NCBI RefSeq assembly: GCF_012927245.1
Contig: NZ_JABBGE010000001.1
Location: forward strand, 773,513 to 837,512
DNA from: Streptomyces sp. R302
GTDB taxonomy: Bacteria; Actinomycetota; Actinomycetes; Streptomycetales; Streptomycetaceae
DNA: 64,000 bases
Direction: 5' to 3'
Position numbers and translations under genes: made by a program. Each line of letters starts with the position of its first letter. The stretch's first letter is position 1. Of the stretch, positions 51,174 through 59,199 are shown piece by piece. A model generated the notes under the pieces. The model ran no database searches, was not told the origin of the DNA, and saw only the letters and a list, made by a program, of their open reading frames with translations.

Positions 51174-52118
51174 ATGGCCCCGCTCATGACTGACGATGTG
51201 GACCGGTTCGAGAAGGCACGCCCCCGCCTGCTGGCCCTCGCCTACCGGATGTTCGGCTCGTCGGGCGAGGCGGAGGACGCCGTGCAGGAGACGTATCTGC
51301 GCTGGATGGCCGCCGACACCGGGCGCATCGAGGTGCCCGAGGCCTGGCTCACCAAGGTCCTCACCAACTACTGCCTCAACCAGCTCACCTCGGCCCGCGC
51401 CCGCCGCGAGACCTACGTGGGCCAGTGGCTCCCCGAGCCGCTGCTCGCCGGAGACCCGATGCTCGGCCCCGCCGACACCGCCGAGCAGCGCGAATCCGTC
51501 TCGTACGCCGTCCTCGTCCTCCTGGAGCGGCTGACCCCGAACGAGCGGGCCGTGTACGTGCTGCGCGAGGCCTTCGGCTACGCCCACCGCGAGATCGCGG
51601 AGATCCTCGACATCGGCGAGGCCGCCGCCCAGCAGCTCTTCCACCGCGCCAAGAAGCACCTCGCCGACGGCCGCGCCCGCACCGACATCGACGAGGCCGC
51701 CGCCCGCAGGATCGTCGAGGAGTTCCTGGCCGCCGCCACCAGCGGGCGTACCGAACCCCTCGTCCGGCTCCTGACCCAGGACGCGGCCGCCATCGGCGAC
51801 GGCGGCGGCAAGGTGCCCGCCCGGGCGAGCGCCTTCGAGGGCGCCCGCGCGGTCGCCACCTTCCTGCGCGGCCTCTTCAAGCCGAGCGACGCCAAGCGGG
51901 CCCTGGTGGGCGGCTCGCCCTCCTTCTACGCCTCCACCGCCAACGGCGAGCCCGCGATCGTCGCCGTCGTCGGCGGCCGGGTCGTCGGCATCACCTGCAT
52001 GCAGGTGACTCCGGACGGCATCGTCGCCCTCCGCAGCCAGGTCAACCCGGACAAGCTGGAGCGGGCCACCGAGCGGTGGGCCGCCGAGGGGCACGAGCCC
52101 CCGCTGTTCGCCTTCTGA
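51174..52118 (+). CDS. ECF41-type RNA polymerase sigma factor with SnoaL-like C-terminal domain
   Basis: A 314-aa sigma factor. Region 2 (RPRLLALAYRMFGSSGEAEDAVQETYLRW) and region 4 (LTPNERAVYVLREAFGYAHREIAEIL) are complete. The ECF41 hallmarks YVGQWLPEPL between them and NPDKL near the C-terminus are present, with a SnoaL_2 domain (about residues 190-310) that tunes activity in place of an anti-sigma factor. ATG 51174 is 6 nt downstream of TACGAT, a likely leaderless start. ECF41 factors normally control an adjacent carboxymuconolactone decarboxylase, oxidoreductase or epimerase; the downstream flavoprotein fits this. Confidence 0.93.
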   Translation: MAPLMTDDVDRFEKARPRLLALAYRMFGSSGEAEDAVQETYLRWMAADTGRIEVPEAWLTKVLTNYCLNQLTSARARRETYVGQWLPEPLLAGDPMLGPADTAEQRESVSYAVLVLLERLTPNERAVYVLREAFGYAHREIAEILDIGEAAAQQLFHRAKKHLADGRARTDIDEAAARRIVEEFLAAATSGRTEPLVRLLTQDAAAIGDGGGKVPARASAFEGARAVATFLRGLFKPSDAKRALVGGSPSFYASTANGEPAIVAVVGGRVVGITCMQVTPDGIVALRSQVNPDKLERATERWAAEGHEPPLFAF

Positions 52119-52135
52119 CACCCCTCCGAGAGCGT

Positions 52136-52151
52136 GTGACCCAGGTCACAT
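52136..52151. promoter_or_regulatory. Perfect TGTGA-N6-TCACA dyad (Crp-like site)
   Basis: TGTGACCCAGGTCACA is an exact match to the Crp consensus and to the streptomycete GTG-N6-GNCAC form. It lies 18 bp past the sigma factor stop and 95 bp before the oxidoreductase start. Its right arm GGTCACA also resembles the ECF41 -35 motif (TGTCACA) in six of seven positions, but no CGTC follows at the expected distance. Confidence 0.6.
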
Positions 52152-52245
52152 GCGAATCCTGTCAGGAAACGCGGGGCCGCCCGGTTCAAGGTGCGCCACC
52201 ACGCCGGAGAAACGGCGCGGACCCCGCGCAGACAGGAGCTCGGTC

Positions 52246-53442
52246 ATGCAGCACCGCATCGTCGTCCTCGGAGCCGGCTACACCGGAGCCGTCACCGCCG
52301 GCCGCCTCGCCCGCCGACTGCGCCGCGAGGACGTCACCCTCACCCTCGTCGACGCCGAGCCCGACTTCGTTGAGCGGGTCCGCCTGCACCAGCTCGCGGC
52401 CGGCCAGGACCTCACCCCCCGCCCCTTCGCCGAGATGTTCGCCGGCACCGGCGTCGAGCTGAAGCTCGGCAAGGTCGCCGCCGTCGACGTCGACCGCAGG
52501 ACGGTCCGGGTGGACGGCGCCGCCGGCCGCGAGGAGCTCGGCTACGACAGCCTCGTCTACGCCCTGGGCAGCGGCTGGGACCACGGCGGGGTCCCCGGCG
52601 TCGCCGACCACGCCCACGAGGTCTCGTCCCGCCCCGGCGCCCTCCGGCTCCGCGAGCGGCTCGCCGCCCTGGAGCCCGGACGGCCCGTGGTGGTGGTCGG
52701 CGGCGGCCTGACCGGCCTGGAGGCCGCGACCGAGATCGCCGAGGCCCGCCCCGACCTCGACGTGGCCCTCGTCGCCCGCGGCGCGCTCGGCGACTGGCTC
52801 TCGGAGAAGGGCCGCGGCCACGTGCGGAAGGTCGCGAAGCGGCTCGGCGTCACCGTCCACGAGCACACGGCGGTCGCCGCCGTGACCGCGGACCGGGTGA
52901 CTGCCGCCGACGGCACCGCCATCCCGGCCGACGTCACCGTCTGGACCACCGGCTTCGCCGTCCACCCGATCGCCGGGGCCACCGGCCTGGAGCTCGCCGA
53001 GGACGGCCGGATCAGGGTCGACGAGACGATGCGCTCGGTCTCCCACCCCGACGTCTACGCGGTCGGCGACGCCGCCTTCGCCCTCGGCCCGAAGGGCAAG
53101 CCGCTCCGCATGTCCTGCGCCTCGGGCGTCCCGATGGCCTGGCAGGCGGCCGACGCCCTCGCCGCCCGGCTCGCCGGCGTCGAGGTGCCCGCGGTCTCGA
53201 TCCGCTACGTCCAGCAGTGCGTCTCGCTCGGCCGCAAGGACGGGCTGATCCAGTTCGTCACCGCCGACGACCGGGCCAAGGAGAAGGCCCTCACCGGCCG
53301 CACCGCCGTCCTCTACAAGGAGATCATCTGCAAGGGCGCCGCCTGGACCGTCGCCAACCCGACGGGCGGGATGCCCTCCCGCCGCCGCCCCCTGGCCCGG
53401 CGGCGGGCCGGGGACGCGGCCCCGGCGGAGGCCACCGCCTGA
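52246..53442 (+). CDS. FAD-dependent NAD(P)H oxidoreductase, NDH-2-like
   Basis: A 398-aa flavoprotein. The FAD-binding start is RIVVLGAGYTGAVTAGRLAR, the NAD(P)H-binding loop is VVVVGGGLTGLEAATEIAE (near residue 148), and VYAVGDAAFA contains the flavin-binding aspartate. The substrate quinone region of true NDH-2 (C-terminal amphipathic membrane anchor) is weak, so a soluble oxidoreductase is equally possible. AGGAG lies 8 nt before the ATG. It is likely a target of the ECF41 factor encoded upstream and may also be under Crp control. Followed by a strong terminator. Confidence 0.88.
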   Translation: MQHRIVVLGAGYTGAVTAGRLARRLRREDVTLTLVDAEPDFVERVRLHQLAAGQDLTPRPFAEMFAGTGVELKLGKVAAVDVDRRTVRVDGAAGREELGYDSLVYALGSGWDHGGVPGVADHAHEVSSRPGALRLRERLAALEPGRPVVVVGGGLTGLEAATEIAEARPDLDVALVARGALGDWLSEKGRGHVRKVAKRLGVTVHEHTAVAAVTADRVTAADGTAIPADVTVWTTGFAVHPIAGATGLELAEDGRIRVDETMRSVSHPDVYAVGDAAFALGPKGKPLRMSCASGVPMAWQAADALAARLAGVEVPAVSIRYVQQCVSLGRKDGLIQFVTADDRAKEKALTGRTAVLYKEIICKGAAWTVANPTGGMPSRRRPLARRRAGDAAPAEATA

Positions 53443-53458
53443 GGGACCGGGCAGCGCC

Positions 53459-53491
53459 GAGGCCCCCGCCGAAGAGAACGGCGGGGGCCTC
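53459..53491. terminator. Bidirectional terminator, perfect 13-bp stem
   Basis: GAGGCCCCCGCCG and CGGCGGGGGCCTC flank a 7-nt loop (AAGAGAA) between the convergent oxidoreductase and PAP2 genes. Confidence 0.8.
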
Positions 53492-53516
53492 GGTCCTGCT
53501 CAGGGGCGGCGGCGGC

Positions 53517-54431
53517 TCATCTGCCGGAGCCGACCGGCTCCTCCTGGTCCTGGTCCTCCTGCTCCGCGGGCTTCCTCCGCGCGGGGGCGGACGCCTCGGG
53601 CGCGACGGCGAGCACCGGCTCCACCTGCTTCGAGAGGCGGTGCGGCCAGGTGCCGTACCAGAAGTAGGCGACGAGGAAGCCGAAGGCGAGGCAGATCACG
53701 CCGCCGACGGCGTCCAGCCAGAAGTGGTTGGCGGTCGCGACGATCACGACGAGCGTGGCCGCCGGGTAGAGCAGGCCCAGGATCCGGGCCCACGGCGCCT
53801 TCGCCAGGAAGAAGAGGGTCAGCCCGCACCACAGCGACCAGCCGATGTGCATCGACGGCATCGCCGCGTACTGGTTCGACATGTGCTTGAGGTCGCCCGA
53901 GGCCATCGAGCCCCAGGTGTGGTGCACCAGGACCGTGTCGATGAAGTCCTTGTTCTCCATCAGCCGCGGCGGCGCGAGCGGGTACAGGTAGTAGCCGACC
54001 AGGGCCACGGCGGTGGTGGCGAACAGGACGGTGCGGAACGCCGCGTAACGGCCCGGCTGCCATCGGTACAGCCACACGAGCACACCGATGGTGACGATGA
54101 AGTGCAGCGTCGCGTAGTAGTAGTTCATCGTCACGATGAGCCACGTCACCGAGTTCACCGCGTGGTTGACGGCGTGCTCGAAGGCGAGGCCGAGGGACCC
54201 CTCGGTCCGCCAGATCCAGTCCGCGTTCCTCAGCGCCTCGGCCTTCTGCTCCGGCACCGCGTTGCGGATCAGCGAGTACACCCAGTAACTGAGGCCGATC
54301 AGCAGCAGCTCGAACCAGATGCGGGGACGCCGAGGCGTACGCGCACGCAGCCACGCCCACCGCCCGTCGGCCACGATGGGTGACGACGGGGTCGTCCGGT
54401 CGTCCAAACTCTTCACGGTCGTTTCACCCAT
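53517..54431 (-). CDS. PAP2 superfamily membrane phosphatase
   Basis: A 304-aa polytopic membrane protein. The catalytic motifs of the acid phosphatase/inositol phosphorylceramide synthase-like group are AMPSMHIGWSLW and ANHFWLDAVGG, with an upstream basic motif less clear. Six hydrophobic segments are visible. The tail is acidic and disordered (KPAEQEDQDQEEP). It probably removes phosphate from lipid phosphates on the outer face. The start MGETTVKSLDD at 54431 is preferred over an ATG 8 codons upstream; no ribosome binding site decides it. Confidence 0.87.
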   Translation of the reverse strand: MGETTVKSLDDRTTPSSPIVADGRWAWLRARTPRRPRIWFELLLIGLSYWVYSLIRNAVPEQKAEALRNADWIWRTEGSLGLAFEHAVNHAVNSVTWLIVTMNYYYATLHFIVTIGVLVWLYRWQPGRYAAFRTVLFATTAVALVGYYLYPLAPPRLMENKDFIDTVLVHHTWGSMASGDLKHMSNQYAAMPSMHIGWSLWCGLTLFFLAKAPWARILGLLYPAATLVVIVATANHFWLDAVGGVICLAFGFLVAYFWYGTWPHRLSKQVEPVLAVAPEASAPARRKPAEQEDQDQEEPVGSGR

Positions 54432-54506
54432 AGGCAGAGAGTTTGCCAGATCCACGCCCCCCGACCGATCATCCCTCGGTCGGGTGTACGGCGCACCCTC
54501 TCCCTC

Positions 54507-55547
54507 TCAGGTACTAGGGGCCGCCTGGGACGCGGGAGGGGCCGAGGCGGTGGAGCCGCGGACGACCAGCTCCGGCATGAAGACGAACTCGGAGTGCGGG
54601 GCCGGGGTGCCGCCGACCTCCTCCAGGAGGGCGCGGACGGCCGCCTGGCCCATCGCCTGGACCGGCTGCCGGATGGTGGTGAGCGGCGGGTCGGTGAAGG
54701 CTATGAGCGGGGAGTCGTCGAAGCCGACGACGGAGACGTCGCGGGGCACGTGCAGGCCCTGCTGGCGGGCGGCGCGGATGGCGCCGAGCGCCATCATGTC
54801 GGAGGCGCAGACCACGGCCGTGCACCCCTTGGCGATCAGGGCGGCGGTGGCCGCCTGGCCGCCTTCGAGGGTGTAGAGGGAGTGCTGGATCAGGTCCTCG
54901 GACTCCTCCGGGGTGAGGCCGAGGCGGTCCCGCATCCCCTTCTGGAAGCCCTCTATCTTGCGGAGCACCGGCACGAAGCGCTTCGGTCCGACGGCGAGGC
55001 CGATCCGGGTGTGGCCGAGGGCGGCGAGGTGGGTGACCGCCAGCTGCATGGCGGCCCGGTCGTCGGGGGAGACGAAGGGCGCCTGCACCTTGGGGGAGAA
55101 GCCGTTGATGAGGACGTACGGGACGCCCTTGCCGCGCAGCTGGTCGTAGCGGGAGGTGTCCGCGGTGGTGTCCGCGTGGAGCCCGGAGACGAAGATGATG
55201 CCGGCGACGCCGCGCTCCACCAGCATGTCGGTGAGCTCGTCCTCGGTGGACCCGCCGGGGGTCTGGGTGGCGAGCACCGGGGTGTAGCCCTGGCGGGTCA
55301 GGGCCTGCCCGATGACCTGCGCGAGGGCCGGGAAGATGGGGTTGTCCAGTTCGGGGGTGATCAGCCCGACGAGGCCGGCGCTGCGCTGGCGCAGCCGTAC
55401 CGGTCGCTCGTAGCCGAGCACGTCGAGCGCGGCAAGGACGGATTCGCGGGTGGCGGTGGCCACACCGGGCTTGCCGTTGAGCACGCGGCTGACTGTGGCT
55501 TCACTGACCCCCGCCTGGGCTGCGATGTCGGCAAGCCGCGCGGTCAT
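54507..55547 (-). CDS. malR: LacI-family maltose operon repressor
   Basis: A 346-aa repressor. The N-terminal HTH and hinge (LADIAAQAGVSEATVSRVLN, residues 5-24) are followed by a periplasmic-binding-protein-like effector domain (GLITPELDNPIFPALAQVI ... VVGFDDSPLIAFTDPPLTTIRQP). It is divergent from malEFG-aglA, the arrangement known from S. coelicolor malR. Several CTTGC/GCAAG boxes lie in the 414-bp intergenic region. Maltose or a derivative should relieve repression. A close paralogue sits at the end of the operon. Confidence 0.93.
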   Translation of the reverse strand: MTARLADIAAQAGVSEATVSRVLNGKPGVATATRESVLAALDVLGYERPVRLRQRSAGLVGLITPELDNPIFPALAQVIGQALTRQGYTPVLATQTPGGSTEDELTDMLVERGVAGIIFVSGLHADTTADTSRYDQLRGKGVPYVLINGFSPKVQAPFVSPDDRAAMQLAVTHLAALGHTRIGLAVGPKRFVPVLRKIEGFQKGMRDRLGLTPEESEDLIQHSLYTLEGGQAATAALIAKGCTAVVCASDMMALGAIRAARQQGLHVPRDVSVVGFDDSPLIAFTDPPLTTIRQPVQAMGQAAVRALLEEVGGTPAPHSEFVFMPELVVRGSTASAPPASQAAPST

Positions 55548-55608
55548 GACAGTGGACTGTACCGGTCACAGCGCGTGTTGCCCACCAGTGGGGGCGTGAC
55601 CGATGGAT

Positions 55609-55653
55609 GCAAGACCGCTCGCAAGACCGCTCGCAAGGTCTTGCAGTTCTTGC
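55609..55653. promoter_or_regulatory. MalR-type operator cluster, 12-bp spaced GCAAG boxes
   Basis: GCAAGACCGCTC is directly repeated at 55609 and 55621, then GCAAG-GT-CTTGC (55633-55644) forms a dyad, and a further CTTGC stands at 55649. The three GCAAG boxes are spaced exactly 12 bp. The region lies between divergent malR and malE. Confidence 0.7.
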
Positions 55654-55818
55654 GGTGCGATACGTGGGGTGGTTGAGGCGGAACGGACTGTTCCGTGCGC
55701 GGTGGAGGGCTCCGCCGCTCAGGGCGTATCGGGCGAAAGGGCGGAAGGGGTGCCTCCGCGCTGCTGTCAAGCGGCCCTACGGCAACCTTCGGGACACGCA
55801 GATGTAACGATCCCCGGT

Positions 55819-55841
55819 CCTTGCAGAAATTTCACGCAAGG
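55819..55841. promoter_or_regulatory. Second MalR-type site close to malE: CCTTGC-N11-GCAAGG
   Basis: CCTTGC and GCAAGG are perfect 6-bp arms separated by 11 bp. The site lies about 120 bp before the malE ATG, near the expected promoter, and carries the same CTTGC core as the upstream cluster and the amylase promoter. Confidence 0.65.
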
Positions 55842-55961
55842 TCTTTCGACTCGTTTTCATCCCTGTTACGTTCCTGGCAACCCGGAGCGCCGCGAGGGAG
55901 CGGTCGCAATGAGGAAGGTTCCAGCCCCTCGTCTCCCCGGGATCATGTTGAAGGAGTTCAC

Positions 55962-57239
55962 ATGCGGCGTGGCATAGCGGCCACCGCGCTGGTCGCGGCC
56001 CTGGGCGTCACCCTGGCGGCGTGCGGCGGGAGCGACAGCGGTTCCAACGGCGGCTCGAAGGGCTCGGGCGAGCTCTCCGGCACCGTGACGTGGTGGGACA
56101 CCTCCACGGTCGGTTCCGAGGACAAGGTCTTCAAGAAGCTGGCCGAGGACTTCACCAAGAAGCACCCGAAGGTCACCGTCAAGTACGTGAACGTGCCCTT
56201 CGGCGAGGCGCAGAACAAGTTCAAGAACGCCGCGCAGTCCGGCTCCGGCGCTCCCGACGTGATCCGCTCCGAGGTCGCCTGGACCCCCGAGTTCGCCGAC
56301 CTCGGCTACCTCGCCCCGCTGGACGGCACCGCCGCGCTGAAGGACCAGGACGACTTCCTGGAGCAGGCCGCCGCCTCCACCAAGTACAACGGCAAGACCT
56401 ACGCGGTGCCGCAGGTCATCGACTCCATGGGCATCTTCTACAACAAGAAGATCTTCAAGGACGCCGGTGTCGAGGTCCCGAAGAGCATCGCCGAGCTGAA
56501 GACCGTCTCCGCCACCATCAAGGAGAAGACCGGCAAGACCGGCCTGTACCTCCGCGGCGACGACCCGTACTGGTTCCTCTCCTTCCTGTACGGCGAGGGC
56601 GGCGACATGGTCGACGCCGCCAACAAGAAGGTCACCTTCGACGACCCGGCGGGCGTCAGCGCCTTCAAGACGGTCAAGGACCTCGTCGACTCCAAGGCCG
56701 CGATCACCGACGCGACCAACGGCTGGGACAACATGCAGGCCGCCTTCAAGGACGGCAAGGTCGCCATGATGATCAACGGCCCGTGGGCCGTCGCCGACAC
56801 CTACGCGGGCAAGGAGTTCGCCGACAAGGCGAACCTCGGCATCGCCCCCGTCCCGGCGGGCACCGCCGGCCAGGGCGCCCCGCAGGGCGGCCACAACCTC
56901 GCCGTCTACGCCGGCTCCAAGAACCTCGACGCCTCCTACGCCTTCGCCGAGTACATGACCTCGGCCGAGAGCCAGGCCAAGGTCGCCGAGGAGCTCAGCC
57001 TCCTCCCGACCCGCCAGTCCTCCTACCTGCAGAAGGAGGTGGCCCAGAACCAGATGATCGCCTTCTTCAAGCCGGTCGTCGAGAAGGCCGTCGAGCGCCC
57101 CTGGATCCCCGAGGGCGGCAGCCTCTTCGAGCCGGTCAAGGTCGAGTACACCAAGGTCCTCACCGGTCAGACCACCCCGGAGGCCGGTGCCAAGGCCGTC
57201 GGCGACGCCTACCGCAAGCTCCTGAAGGACTGGAAGTAA
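55962..57239 (+). CDS. malE: Maltose/maltodextrin-binding lipoprotein
   Basis: The solute-binding protein (425 aa) of the maltodextrin ABC importer, tethered outside the membrane. The lipobox is VTLAACGG with Cys21. The family SBP_bac_1 signature follows (GKTYAVPQVIDSMGIFYNKKIF; AMMINGPWAVADTYAGKEFA). AAGGAG is 5 nt before the ATG. It heads malE-malF-malG-aglA and lies downstream of two clusters of MalR-type boxes. Strong maltose induction is expected. Confidence 0.95.
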   Translation: MRRGIAATALVAALGVTLAACGGSDSGSNGGSKGSGELSGTVTWWDTSTVGSEDKVFKKLAEDFTKKHPKVTVKYVNVPFGEAQNKFKNAAQSGSGAPDVIRSEVAWTPEFADLGYLAPLDGTAALKDQDDFLEQAAASTKYNGKTYAVPQVIDSMGIFYNKKIFKDAGVEVPKSIAELKTVSATIKEKTGKTGLYLRGDDPYWFLSFLYGEGGDMVDAANKKVTFDDPAGVSAFKTVKDLVDSKAAITDATNGWDNMQAAFKDGKVAMMINGPWAVADTYAGKEFADKANLGIAPVPAGTAGQGAPQGGHNLAVYAGSKNLDASYAFAEYMTSAESQAKVAEELSLLPTRQSSYLQKEVAQNQMIAFFKPVVEKAVERPWIPEGGSLFEPVKVEYTKVLTGQTTPEAGAKAVGDAYRKLLKDWK

Positions 57240-57259
57240 GAAGGAAGGCAGGCCGGCTG

Positions 57260-58270
57260 ATGGCTGTGGACACTCCCAGCCAGTCGGTGGCGAAGGCCGC
57301 GGGCGATGTCGCCCGCGGCCGGAGCCGCGGAACTGGTACCCCGCGACGGGCGGCGAAGCGCTCCCTCGCCACCCACTGGTACGCCTGGGCGATGGTCGCC
57401 CCGGTGGTGATCGTGATCGGCGTGATCATCGGCTATCCGCTGGTCCGCGGCATCTACCTGTCGTTCACCGATGCCAACGAGCGCAACGTCGCGCGATCGA
57501 TCGGCGTCAACGAGATCCCGGCCACCTACGAGTTCATCGGCCTGGACAACTACACCGACGCGATCACCGGCAGCCAGTTCCTCGGCACGCTCGGCTGGAC
57601 GGTCGTCTGGACCGTGTCCTGTGTGGCGATCACCTTCGTCCTCGGCCTGGCCCTCGCCAACATCCTCAACCGGAAGATCGCCGGCCGCTCCGTCTACCGG
57701 ATGATGATCATCCTGCCCTGGGCGGTCCCCGGCTTCGTCTCGGTCTTCGCCTGGCGCTTCCTCTACGACGAGCGCCGCGGCCTGCTCAACCAGATCCTCT
57801 CCGGGGTCGGCCTCGACGCCGTCCCGTGGCTCAACGACCCGCTGATGGCCAAGTTCGCCGTCATCGCCGTCAACGTCTGGCTCGGCGTCCCCTTCATGAT
57901 GGTCGCCCTCCTCGGCGGCCTCCAGTCCATCCCCGGCGAGCTCTACGAGGCCGCCGAGATGGACGGCGCCAACGCCTGGCAGCGCTTCCGCAACATCACC
58001 CTGCCCGGCCTGCGCTCCGTCTCCACCACGGTCCTGCTGCTCTCCACCATCTGGACCTTCAACATGTTCCCGGTGATCTTCCTGCTCACCCGGGGCGGAC
58101 CCGGCGAGGCCACCCAGATCCTCGTCACCCAGGCGTACAAGTTCTCCTTCGAGATCAGCCCGCGCGACTTCGCCCAGTCGTCCACGTGGGGCGTCCTCAT
58201 CCTGGTGCTCCTGATGATCTTCGCCGCGATCTACCAGCGCGTCCTCCGCAAGCAGGGAGAAGTCTGGTGA
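57260..58270 (+). CDS. malF: Maltodextrin ABC importer permease MalF
   Basis: A 336-aa permease with six helices and the EAA loop EAAEMDGANAWQRFRNITLP that contacts the ATPase. It starts with MAVDTPSQSVAK 21 nt after malE. Unlike enterobacterial MalF it has no large periplasmic domain, which is usual for actinobacterial versions. No ATPase gene is in the operon; streptomycetes use the shared MsiK ATPase for such importers. malG overlaps by 4 nt. Confidence 0.94.
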   Translation: MAVDTPSQSVAKAAGDVARGRSRGTGTPRRAAKRSLATHWYAWAMVAPVVIVIGVIIGYPLVRGIYLSFTDANERNVARSIGVNEIPATYEFIGLDNYTDAITGSQFLGTLGWTVVWTVSCVAITFVLGLALANILNRKIAGRSVYRMMIILPWAVPGFVSVFAWRFLYDERRGLLNQILSGVGLDAVPWLNDPLMAKFAVIAVNVWLGVPFMMVALLGGLQSIPGELYEAAEMDGANAWQRFRNITLPGLRSVSTTVLLLSTIWTFNMFPVIFLLTRGGPGEATQILVTQAYKFSFEISPRDFAQSSTWGVLILVLLMIFAAIYQRVLRKQGEVW

Positions 58271-59151
58271 CGACCACGACCCCCACGGCCCGCCACGCCG
58301 CGGCCCCGGCCATGAACGCCCCGATCCGCGGCCGCCGTTCGCCGCTCGCCTCGGTGGCGCTGCACCTCACCCTGATCGTCGCCTCCGTGGTCGCCGTCTT
58401 CCCGGTGCTGTGGGTCCTGCTGACCTCGCTCAAGCCCGCGAAGTACGCCACCACGACGGACTTCTTCAAGGAGACGACGTTCGAGAACTACACGAACCTG
58501 CTGAGGGACACCCCGTTCCTCACCTGGTTCGGGAACTCGCTCCTCGTCGCCGGACTCACCACGGTCGTCGGCGTCTTCATCTCCGCCACCACCGGCTACG
58601 CCGTCAGCCGCTTCCGGTTCCCCGGCAAGCGCGGCCTGATGTGGACCCTGCTCATCACGCAGATGTTCCCGGTCGCCGTCCTCATCGTGCCGATCTACAA
58701 CATCATGGCGTCGCTGGGGCTGCTCAACCAGTCGGCCGGCCTGGTCATCACCTACCTGACCATCGCCGTCCCCTTCTGCGCCTGGATGATGAAGGGCTTC
58801 TTCGACGGCATCCCGCGCGAGATCGACGAGTCGGGGTACGTCGACGGGCTCACCCCCTTCGGCACCTTCTGGCGCCTCATCCTGCCGCTCGCCAAGCCGG
58901 GCATCGCGGTGACCGCCTTCTACTCCTTCATCACCGCCTGGGGCGAGGTCGCCTACGCCTCCGCCTTCATGGTCGGCGACGAGAACCTGACGCTCGCCGG
59001 CGGTCTGCAGAAGTTCGTCAACCAGTACGGGGCCCAGTGGGGTCCGATGACGGCGGCCTCCGTCCTCATCGCCATCCCCGCGGCCCTGGTGTTCCTCTTC
59101 GCCCAGCGCCACCTCGTCACCGGCATGTCCGCCGGTGCCGTCAAGGGCTGA
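58267..59151 (+). CDS. malG: Maltodextrin ABC importer permease MalG
   Basis: A 294-aa permease with six helices; the EAA-type loop appears as DESGYVDGLTPFGTFWRLIL, with the family's usual substitutions. The GTG start overlaps malF's stop in GTGA. It pairs with MalF to form the sugar channel. MALG-like C-terminal VNQYGAQWGPMTAASVL is conserved. Co-transcribed with aglA, 48 bp downstream. Confidence 0.94.
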   Translation: MTTTTPTARHAAAPAMNAPIRGRRSPLASVALHLTLIVASVVAVFPVLWVLLTSLKPAKYATTTDFFKETTFENYTNLLRDTPFLTWFGNSLLVAGLTTVVGVFISATTGYAVSRFRFPGKRGLMWTLLITQMFPVAVLIVPIYNIMASLGLLNQSAGLVITYLTIAVPFCAWMMKGFFDGIPREIDESGYVDGLTPFGTFWRLILPLAKPGIAVTAFYSFITAWGEVAYASAFMVGDENLTLAGGLQKFVNQYGAQWGPMTAASVLIAIPAALVFLFAQRHLVTGMSAGAVKG

Positions 59152-59199
59152 CGGTTGAGCGACCCACTTGTACGCCCCTCCTTACCTCCCAGGGAAGAC

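Noticed and set aside
52100..52246. Canonical ECF41 promoter (TGTCACA-N16-CGTC) in front of the flavoprotein gene
   Set aside because: GGTCACA is present, but no CGTC stands at the required distance; TGTCAGG nearby also lacks a matching -10 element.
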